Shown here: one piece after another, positions 55,130 through 64,000 of the stretch
How the letters are laid out: each line of letters begins with the position of its first letter
Position numbering within the stretch: position 1 is the first letter of the stretch
NCBI GenBank assembly: GCA_019671135.1
Contig: JAHRHY010000001.1
Coordinates: forward strand, 3,844,001-3,908,000
DNA length: 64,000 nt
Reading direction: 5' to 3'
Source of the DNA: Linnemannia hyalina
Taxonomy: Eukaryota; Mortierellomycota; Mortierellomycetes; Mortierellales; Mortierellaceae
Made by a program: the position numbers and the translations under genes
The notes under the pieces: model-generated
Databases searched by the model: none
Seen by the model: the letters and a program-made list of their open reading frames with translations, nothing else
Told to the model about the DNA's origin: nothing

Positions 55130-55910
55130 TGGCAGTTGGGGTGATCCCTAGGCCCTCAAACATATCCGTCCCATCTCCCAAATTTAGAGCAGTACGATTC
55201 CTCGTCACATACTCCATCAACGTTCCTTGATCTTAGGATACTCAGGCGCAAAGTTCCAAAAGAACCTCGCAGGTCGTGCTCTCGCTCAGGCCGGCAATAG
55301 TGCTGTCCTCGCAAAATCGAAGACGTGGTGATGTCTAGGCGCCTCCATCAATGCCGTATAGCTTGTCATCTGTATGCTTACTTCCGAGCTGAGTCCTCGT
55401 GGGTTCCAATGGATGGAAGGAGAACCGCGAGGCTATGCTTGATAGGGAGTAGAGTTGGTTGTGTTGCGTTGTTGGCGCTGAGGACGAAATCGGCGAGATC
55501 AACGGTCGGCTCGACTTTGTTGGTGCGAAGGTATCGGAGCAATGCACACATTGTCGCCAAGGAATACTTTCAGTGATGGACGTCGTCGTTTTGTTCGTAG
55601 TTGACGGTGCTGTTGTTGTTGATGACGATGATGTTGTTGCAGGTGCTGGGACGGGTCCGCGCGGTTGTTAAAGTGCTGCATCTGCTTGTTGCTGACGCTG
55701 GCGTGAAGGCTGTTGTCGTTGTTGTCCCACTGCTGTCAACTTTCGCCATTTCAGTCTGCAAGTTCTGGCTCGACAGATGTCCTTCATATCCCATGACTCC
55801 GACACAAAGTTCGGAAAGTTCACGAAGCATCAGCTCCTGCTGGGTTTGCCAACTAAATATACAGAACGGCATTGAAGAAGAAAAGAAAAAGGGGAGAGTA
55901 CCCAAAATCA
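55130..55910 (-). pseudogene. Decayed BTB copy 1 (middle and end)
   Basis: The minus strand shows pieces of the BTB gene out of frame with each other. These are ELMLRELSELCVG with a Ser/Thr-rich insertion, then ATMCALLRYLRTNKVEPTVDL, which matches the BTB segment DVFLALLQYIYTGEINLTPS. Nearer the left end, FFWNFAPEYPKIKER and LMEYVTRNRTALNLG match the C-terminal ILFNVAPRYPRIKAPALAFM region, with a stop and a frameshift between them. The N-terminal MATH-like part is missing. Confidence 0.65.
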
Positions 55911-56026
55911 TGTCACGGTCGGTCTCCCGCGGTAACGTAACTTGTCCACAACTTCAAACTTCGCCCAAGATTACAGTCCTTCTAGCACCATGGCGTCATG
56001 AGGAACAATCCCGTGGACCATTTATT

Positions 56027-56790
56027 AACAAGCTGCCATGAGTTGAAAGATCGCCACCATAACGCTATGGTACTGTGGGTAGGTCGTAAACCTAGCAGAC
56101 ACATCCTTGCTGGGCGCGAAGAGCACCTTTTTGTTCCAGATCACATACTGCATCGCTTGATACTTGATCATCAGGTACTGGGGCACAATGTCAAAGAGGA
56201 TGTGGCCAATGTCGTCCTCGGTCATGAGGGACTCGGTGCGTTCCTGACAGGCTGTCGCTAGATCGCGGATCCCCTACTCGTGTGCCGCCAGTATCAGGCG
56301 TTCGTCCCTAAGTGTTGTTTGTGAGTCTTCCTTGACCTTGTCGTTGTTGTAGGAAGTGGTGTCCAGGCCATGGTTGTCTCAGTCGAGAAGATGTTTGGGG
56401 GTCTTTACTGCCGCCTGTGTGATGGTTCCTAAAAGTACAAAAAATAATAATGAAACGAGGTTAGAATATGACAGGTCTTTCCTCCCAGCCATGTGTATCA
56501 TATCAAAACAAGAAAGAAAGGATGGATAACTTTGTTAGCCTTCCCACCAACCAAACGTAGAAGTAGTGATATCAACTACTACTGCCCTAGTAGCCTCCGC
56601 AACAGGAACCAAATGCATCGACTTGTACAACGAAAGGTCAATATCCACGGGCATCGAAAGATCAGCACGTTCCTGCGTTGTTGCCCCCATGTGTAACAGA
56701 CTGTGACTTGGATGGTGCTGGTGACTCTGTCGTGGGAAAGTTCCATGACCAAACAGAAGAGCTGTCCTATGTTCTGTCGGTGGGGTAGAT
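56027..56790 (-). pseudogene. Decayed BTB copy 2 (start and end)
   Basis: QLFCLVMELSHD and TIQVTVCYTW match the MATH-like part of the 53-kb BTB gene. A frameshift follows, then DIDLSLYKSMHLVPV. The intron is at the same place, and the next exon starts GTITQAAVK. The BTB core is deleted. DERLILAAHE-stop-GIRDLATACQ has a TAG at 56274-56276. The last part, TEDDIGHILFDIVPQYLMIK to the stop at 56025, is intact. Order and intron position show it was once a full paralog. Confidence 0.7.
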
Positions 56791-56967
56791 CATGGATTGG
56801 TCGGAGGTGATGGCAACGCCATGTAACATGCATAGCAGCCTTACACCCACTCGAAAGAAAGTCAAGGCTTGAGAGATTACTTTATCCAATGATAAAAAAT
56901 GTGTCTGTATTACATTAGTTAAGTTACGGTTCAAGAAAAAGCGGAACACTACGAAAACGAAGGACGT

Positions 56968-59900
56968 TCATCCAGCCTGGACAGGACTGACTTCCACAGC
57001 AAAGGCATCCGATCCAACAAACGTCATCGCATCAACCGGCGACTCCTCCTCCTCCTCCTCGTCATCATCCTCCCCAGCACCTTCCTCACCATCAACTGCC
57101 AAATGAGCCATAGCCAACGCAGCAATCACATCCTGCGTCTGATGTTTTCCCAACGTCGCTTGATAATACTGCCATCCACCACCAGTCTCAAGGACCTTGA
57201 TCTGGTCAGACGAAAGACCTAGGTAACAGGGGTCACAGAGTTTTTCAGAATGTCCGTGGCCGCTATCGGTGTTGCCCTTTATTCCGCGCCATCCTGTTCC
57301 GAAACCCCCGTACCCTCCTCCACCTGAGGTAGCAGTAGTAGAAGTGGTCTGGTCAACATTGAAGCTTTGGCTACGCTTGGTTGAGAGCAGAGCAGAGGCA
57401 GCGGCGGCGGCGTCTGCAGATCCGGTGGCGACAACACTGTCAGAGGCACTTTGAAGCAACCCTGGGCGAGCCAAGTCTGGAGACTCGGGTGATGCGAGGG
57501 GGAAATTGAGTGCAAGGCTGTCGACGACTTGACCATCATTTTCGAGTTGACCAGCTCCCCCCTCACGTGCCTTGGCTTCAGCCTCGCGCTCTGCCTCCAG
57601 TCCGAGGAGGAAGAGTTGGTCGATCTGTTTCTTAGTCAGGCAGTCCGAGCACACAACCTTGCGGCACTGGGAACAAACATTCTACAAGATGTCACAAAAA
57701 AAAAAAGTACGCGTGTGTTAGTTCCAGCTCTCAGCAAACAAGCAAAAAAAAAGAGAGAGCTATGAGAGAAAGGTGGACTTACCCTCCATTTGAACTTGAA
57801 GAGGTTGAATTCAGTCTTGCACAGTTCGCACGCTTTGACGTTATTCTGGTTCTCGTTGGGAGATCCAAGGCTAGCATCTGATTTTCGGTTACTTCCACGG
57901 GTGCTGTTGGGCGATCCTCCGTTCTGGCCTGAAGATGTGTCCTGATTTGAGGTGATGGGACCTGTTCTGCTCTTCATCTACGCGCGTCGAAAAAAAAATC
58001 AGAGCGTTGATCAAAGGGTTAGTTGTCGCGTTTGGTGATGGCATCACGACATAAAATATAAAAACGCAGAATCAAGAAATACTTACGCGACTGAGACCGG
58101 CTTCAACAATGCCACGGACCATGCCCGTGGCTCCAGAAGTAATCCCCGAGTCTTGGCTATAATCTTCAGGTCGGACCAGAACACCATCCAGACTCTGGTT
58201 GCTGGCTCTTCGGTCTGTTGTGACTTGATGCTGGTTGTTAGATTGGACCTGCTGCTGTTGTTGTTGTTGGCCAGGAGATTCAATAGGAGAAGTCTCGGCC
58301 GAATTGGAGTTGGCGGTGGGGGAGACGGGCATGCTCGCCTCCTCTGGGAACATGGTCTCGATGCAGTCGTCGCATGCGCGACCAACCTTCTCCGAGTGCG
58401 CTCCTTTAATCAAAATCGTCTATGAGAGAAAATATCATACAGTAAAACACATATTAGCTCTGCATTCTCAAATGATCCCACTCCATTCATCTTTGGTCAA
58501 CGTATCATGAAAACTTACGCGAGAGGAGCAAGAGTGGCAGACGACCTTGCCACAGGCTCGGCAGTGGTGCTTGCGTCGGAAAATTGTTCCAAACTCCTCG
58601 GTACAAATCATGCATCTCGTCGCCGACTGATCAGGGACCCAGACGGGGGCATTGTAGTTCTCAATGACCCTCATAGGCTGCGTCCTGGGCGTAGGAGATC
58701 CTGCTCCTGATCCACCGTTGCCATTGGCACCAGATCCACCGCTACCGATAGCGCTCGCGAACCCGACACCAAAGGTAGCGCTCCAGGGACTGGATACCTC
58801 AGGCTCGGCAGAGGCCAACTGCTGCTGCTGGTGTCCCGCAAACGTATGAGCTCTCGAGTCAGACCCAAAACTAGTAGGCGACCATAGGCCCGTATCGCGT
58901 CTCAAAAGCCCAGCCCCAAAACTGGTCGCCGCAGCACTGATGCTCTGCATGGGGGTAATCGAGATCTTGAGCGTCCTCTTTGCAGAGAGGTACTCCTGAG
59001 TCGCGCGACGGATGGCAACCATCCAGGCCTCCTTCTCGCGTGGGGTATTGACATAGACCTGAGATGACTTTTCGGGGCTCATGATCTGGAACGCATTCTT
59101 GGTCGGATCCGGATCCTCTGCTCCAACAACAGTACAGTTTTCCAACCCGACTTTACGATGGAAGGTCAGTGTGTCGTCCAGAGGGTTGAGACTAGGACTG
59201 GTCCAGACAATACAATCTGAGAAGAGGATGATCATCCGCAGCTGGACATTGCGACGGCAGACCTTCCAGACATTACCGCGCTTCAACATCACGCGTCCGG
59301 GGATGATGAGGGGCTCGCTCATGCCGGTGATCTTGGACCGGAGTCCGATCATCTCACCAAACATCTCGTGCTGACGAATGGTCTCGTTGACAAAGTTTGC
59401 GGTTTGTTCCATTGACTCGAAGGCAGTTTGGAGCTTGCGGTGGTCAGGGTGTTCTTCGGGCGTGTGGCGGAGAAGACCTTCAAGTAGCATCCTGTAGCGA
59501 GGGATCCGCTGGACTGGTAGCATCAAGTATGACTGGAAATCCAGGCTCTTGCACTCGGGTCTTCTCGCTGTCGACTATTACAAGGCAAGTAAAGTGGAAA
59601 CAGTCAGTTGACGGTTCATGGATATGTGACGAGGTGCGAAAACAATATGACAAGGTACAAAATGTTACCTTCAAGAACTCGGTAAAGCGGTCGTTGCGGT
59701 TCATGCAGTCGTTAATATGGGTCAGAGCTGACGTGTAGGTCTTGACATAATTGGAGTACATCTTCAAGAATGGCGCCTATATTATAAGGTAACTTGTATG
59801 ATTAATGAATGTTCTACTTCAAACCAAAGATGACAACAACACCGGCATGCGCAAGGCAACTTACGATCTCGACAAAGATATCACCGACACACCAGTCAGC

Positions 59901-62063
59901 ATCAAGGACAAGAAGTTGCTCTTGCTCGCCTGCCTGGCTACCGACGGTAACAAGGACCTGGTTCGGCTTGCCGTTCGCCTTTGACTCCCGAGATCCAGTA
60001 GCTCCTGCCTCGTCATTTTCATCTCCTCCATCTTCACCTCCATTCCTGCCTTCTGTCTCGTCCTCGTCACTCTCCCATCCAGTCGAAAAAGTGGTACCAC
60101 AGATCCGTGTCTCGAGCTGGGTGAGCAGCAAAGTGTTAATCTGCAAGATCTCTGAAAAGTTGGAAAAGATCTCATTGACAGATTTCTTGGGCAGAAGGGG
60201 CGCTGCTGAGGCTGCAAGGGTCGAGTTGGATCCCATAGTCGAGGTCGGGTACTGGCCGGCTGCCAGAGAGAGGGTCGAAGAGCTCGCCGTTGGGTTGGTC
60301 GCTCCTGACCATCCCGAGTAACCGTTGTTGTTATTAGGATTAGGGTGTTTATTAGTGTTCTTGTTATGTTGTAGTGTTGTGTTGGCGGCCGAGTAGATGC
60401 TGGTGGTCGTATTCGCTCCCGAGTAAGGATATCCTGAGGTCGCGTAGGGCGCATTCAAGGGTTCGTAAAAGAGAGTCTGGAGGATTACGAGTCCGTCCAC
60501 GTATGACCGTTCTGTCCGTAGAATCTCCAAAATGATCTTTTGTCGTTCCTGAGTCAGTGTCTTGCTGTTATGGATCATGGTCGACGAGAGGGACGATTTC
60601 GGGAATGACCCTTTGTTGGGATACGTGTTTGACGGCGATGATGAGCTCGAGGATGACGTTGTAGATGATCGCCGCAATGCCAGCGGAGACTTGTTCTTGA
60701 TCGCCTTAGGCAATGGCGGGGGCATGTTGTAGATGCTGGGAGTTGGGGTAGGGCCTTGATGACTGTGGCCATGACTGGTTGCTGATGAACTGGAATCAGT
60801 CGAAGGGTCGATGGAGCTCAAGTTGTGGTTGCTCATGGGCATCGACAGATCCAGGTTGGATGCATTCGGGGTCATGGTGTAGAAGGTGCTGGTGGTCGAA
60901 TCCTGTCTAGCATGCGCCGCATGGTGCGAATATGGGTAATGTTCCAGATTTGTCGTCGACGAAGCATTGGAGGCCGAGTAGTGAAAAATGCTTCTCTCAT
61001 CGCCACCTCCACTACCAACAGTACCGTTGTCGAACCCAGGTCTATCGTCATGTCCATGTTGCGAGTTGTTCGACTCTTCTACATCAGGCACATCATACAA
61101 GCGCCAGCCAGCTTTGGGCAGGGGAGGCATGGACGCATGACGATTGGCTTTTTCAGTGTTGACCGGGGTCGCAGCAGGCTCGCTATTGACAGCAGGATCG
61201 ACACCAGCAGGGAAACCTGACGCCGATGGGAGGGATGTCGAGAAACTATCTATTGCAGCGTCACTGTCTATGGCATCATCCAGGATGCAGTGAGGGGACG
61301 CAGCACGCATGACAATGTGTCGAGGGTAGTTGTTGCTGGCAGCGGTATGGGATGCGCCAAACGCCTGACGAGAGCCTTTGAACGCAGAAGATGTTGGTGA
61401 TCCAACCTTGCCTGACTTGGATGTACCTGACCCATGAATCTTGACTGGAGAAGCAGCGGCAGCGGCAGCGGCAGCAGCAGACGCAGCAGATGTAACCTCC
61501 TTGGCCGTACCAGACTGCGACTGAAGGCTCAACCGAACACGTCGAGGAGATGCGGCACGTGGTAGTCCAGTTGGAGCTCCCGTGTTGGTGTTGGGGGCGG
61601 AGGCGTTGGTGATGAGCATCATTTTGCTGAGGCGGTCAATTTTGGTCAGGCGAGAGCGAGCACTCCCACTAAAGTTGCGTCGCTCCTTGTGATTCATCCC
61701 TGCATTGGGCGATATGGTAGGGGAAATGGCTGACGCAGAGTTGGGGGATGTCGATGACGAGGGGTCGGATCGCATGTTTTGAGGGCGCTGATTCAGAGTC
61801 ATGACCGAGGTTGCCTCTGGCAGGGCTGTCGAGGGGGAGGCTCTGTTGGTGGGGAAGAGCCAAGACTGACGCAGGGAGGGGGAAGTGTTGGATCGCCCTC
61901 CTGCTGGACCCTGTTGACGAATTCGTTGTTGGATGTTGTATGGTTGGTGGATGTTATTGTTGTGGACTGGGGGAGGGTGTGAAGGTGATGTAGGAGTGGA
62001 AGCCCGACCTGGCGTGGGATCAGGCAGGGGAGTGTCATGAGGAGAGGGGATTGGGTTGTCCAT
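56968..62063 (-). CDS. RhoGEF-PH protein with two FYVE-type zinc fingers
   Basis: Six exons (62063-59865, 59776-59669, 59574-58519, 58419-58087, 57977-57783, 57681-56968), nearly all phase 0, encode about 1534 residues. The first 500 residues are disordered. A DH (RhoGEF) domain starts at about 508 (QKIILEILRTERSYVDGL), is broken by two low-complexity insertions (Asn/Thr/Ser-rich and acidic), and continues to SYLMLPVQRIPRYRMLLEGL. A PH domain spans about 860-950 (LIIPGRVMLKRGNVWKV to KEAWMVAIRRA). FYVE 1 (about 1090-1150) has CMICTEEF, the PI3P-binding RRKHHCR, CGKVVC and CDDC. A second finger follows with CELC, CSQCRKVVCSDC and, after a 140-residue insertion, CDPC. Such FGD-type proteins activate Cdc42/Rho on endosomes. 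Confidence 0.87.
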
Positions 62064-63029
62064 GTCCGCCTAATTGTCTGTGCGCCTTTGTTTTTTCTTT
62101 CCCGTTAACTGGGCTTATGCTGAATGGCGATTGTGAAAGAGGGAGGGGGAGAGAGCGTGGCAAGGGGTGTCGCAGAGAGAGTTGAGATGACTCTTGTGGT
62201 TTGATGATTGTGTGTATGTGTTTGAAGGAGGTAGAAGGTGTGCCGTCAAGAAGGATGTTGAGTCGAGGTCAAATTCGAGATGTGTGCAATGGTGGCAAGA
62301 GAAAAGGGCGGGGAAAGATAGCGAGGAGGATCAGAGTGAGCGGGAATCCTGCAGGTAAGTGTATCCGACGCGCGGAGGGACGCGAGAGGCCAATAGGATT
62401 TCGTGTACTGATGGGATTACAATGTCTTGGTGCAACTTTGATATAACAACGTCCTCTACAGACGAAGAGTGATCGCCGATGAAAAAAAGTGTTGGAATGG
62501 AGAGATGGATGTGGAATCGGAAAAAGTTGGTAAATGGGGACCTGATGAACAAGTAAGCAGGTTGTAGTCAAAGGTAAAGGTGAAGAGGGGGACAAGGCAA
62601 GTGTGAAGTGTGTTCCGAGAGGGAAAGAGGGCGGCTGGATATGGCTCTGAGTGTTTAATTTGTGCTGCAAAGGTGTGGGTAGATCGACAAGGAAGGGGTA
62701 TTTACAAGTCAAGCTGGAGACAGATTAACAGAAGCGATATGGGGGAGAAAAGTAAGAGAGAGGATACGAAAAGAAGAAAAAGTGGAGGGAAGGGAAGAGA
62801 TGATATGAAAGCGAAAAGGAGAAAAGAAAGAGAACGAAAAGACGAAAAAGACAAAGAAAAGCGAAGAGAAAGAAGAGGAAAGGGAAGGGGGAACCAGCCT
62901 TAGCCTTGGGTCGTGGTGGCCGTCTTCTCTCTTCTTTTTTTGCGTCATGCTGAGCATCCACAGACTGTCAGTTGCTCACCCACCTTTTCGACTGCCCGCG
63001 GTCATCATACCTATCCTCCAACCCCCCCT

Positions 63030-63080
<51 letters not shown>

Positions 63081-64000
63081 CGCGCCATTTTTTTTCTTGT
63101 TAACGCAAGTGGGGAGAAGCAGGGCTAAGGCGTGTGTGCCTGACATGACAGCGTGTGTGAGAGTGAGTGGATGACTGAACAACTGCGTCGGTCGGTCGTG
63201 CAATACACAAGAGGAGAGAAACTAACTGTTCTCAGGTACTCTTGCTCCTGTTGACGTGCCCTAGTGTGTATGTTATTTTGGTTGTGAGTGATCAGGCGGA
63301 GAACTGAAGAAAGGGGTAAAAAAAGTCTTGCTTACATTTGCACTTACAGCGCCATGCAAACGCGCTGTTTGAATGTAAGTAAGGGTGCCTGACAGGATGA
63401 TTTCTTCGAGCAAACAACACCTTGTCTCTGTCCCTGTCCCTGTCTGTCTGTGTGCCTGAGCATGTTGTTGTTTGTGAGGAGAGAAAGAAAGGGAAAATTT
63501 AAAGGAGTTGGACACCCTAGGCAACATGACCTGCATGATCGCTGAATGGCCTTTGATCGAGTCGGATCATGTTGTCAACGAGGAGGAAAGGAAACATGAC
63601 TCCTCTTCCAGAAGGAAAAAAAAACAAGGGGTATGACAACACATCCTCTGCTCGATTCCACTCGTTACTACCTCAATCTGACATGTCCATACAAAAAGAA
63701 CCATGATCCGCTCCACTTCTCATAAAAAGACCCTCAATCTCCCATCCCTCTCTGCCGGATTCATCTTGTGTGTAAAAAGTGAACAAATGTGGCACTGGAA
63801 AATGGGGTCCACCAAAAGCGCGGATCTTTTAAAATTGAATTGCCATCCTACCCGCCTGCCTCCACTGTGTTGCCCCTAGCTTCTCTTTGAATAAGAATCA
63901 CTCTCCTCTTTACCCCTTTTCTCTAGCCTTGGAGGGTCGACCGTTCCACCCTTGACCTATCCGCAAGTACTACCTTTAAATAAAAAGCGAAGCCATGACG
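62064..64000. other. Upstream region of the FYVE/RhoGEF gene, no other gene seen
   Basis: Long purine-rich tracts (62740-62890) and a CT microsatellite (63029-63080) are present. No convincing coding frame or RNA gene was found up to the window end. Confidence 0.45.
63029..63080. repeat. CT microsatellite
   Basis: About 25 nearly perfect ct units with two ttt interruptions, within a pyrimidine-rich stretch. Confidence 0.9.

Overview
The window is a gene-dense stretch of a filamentous fungal nuclear genome. The evidence is short GT-AG introns (about 60-150 nt, a few of 400-840 nt), pyrimidine-rich 5' flanks, AT-rich intergenic spacers with A, CT and GA tracts, a U1 snRNA gene, and typical eukaryotic housekeeping genes (Nbs1, Sec2, GRASP, Svp26, USP, TatD). 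The expanded Sel1-repeat, F-box/LRR, kelch-transmembrane and AIG1-like GTPase families, together with retained animal-like genes such as GRASP and a FYVE/RhoGEF protein, suggest an early-diverging fungus, most likely Mortierellaceae. The species assignment is inference. Exon borders were drawn by hand and accepted only where GT-AG sites, reading phase and protein similarity agreed.

Layout. 1-0.9 kb: N-terminus of nibrin (minus strand, cut by the window edge). 1.3-1.85 kb: a decayed protease-like gene. 3.2-5.4 kb: a kelch membrane protein. 6.6-12.5 kb: a tandem cluster of Sel1-repeat genes with two intact copies, one copy with a lost 5' end and an in-frame stop, and one relic. 12.9-13.9 kb: an F-box/LRR gene made of near-identical 84-bp repeats. 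15-17.7 kb: Sec2-type Rab GEF (minus). 19-20.7 kb: HPP membrane protein. 21.3-23.9 kb: GRASP golgin-associated protein (minus). 24.5-28.4 kb: a very large Sel1 protein with about 29 repeats (minus). 30.7-31 kb: a small secreted cysteine protein (minus) with a minisatellite behind its promoter. 33.4-35.5 kb: F-box protein (minus). 36.6-38.35 kb: Svp26/TEX261. 38.5-39.3 kb: double-SCP2 peroxisomal protein (minus). 40.0-40.2 kb: U1 snRNA. 42.3-45.4 kb: a head-to-head pair of P-loop GTPases. 45.7-48.7 kb: thioredoxin-UBX protein and TatD nuclease from a shared divergent promoter. 49.2-52.8 kb: USP deubiquitinase. 53-56.8 kb: a BTB gene followed by two decayed BTB copies. 57-62 kb: RhoGEF-PH protein with two FYVE-type zinc fingers (minus).

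No operon-like organisation is expected or seen. Three functional themes recur. Membrane traffic and Golgi/peroxisome function is represented by Sec2, GRASP, Svp26, double-SCP2 and FYVE-RhoGEF. Ubiquitin and Cdc48 biology is represented by two F-box proteins, the USP, UBX and BTB proteins. DNA repair is represented by Nbs1 and possibly the USP1-like enzyme. The accessory, fast-changing part consists of the Sel1 cluster, the 84-bp LRR array, the giant Sel1 gene, the BTB copies and the GTPase pair. These show tandem duplication, gene conversion, unit gain and loss, and pseudogene formation. They are the best candidates for an undescribed recognition or signalling repertoire in this genome.
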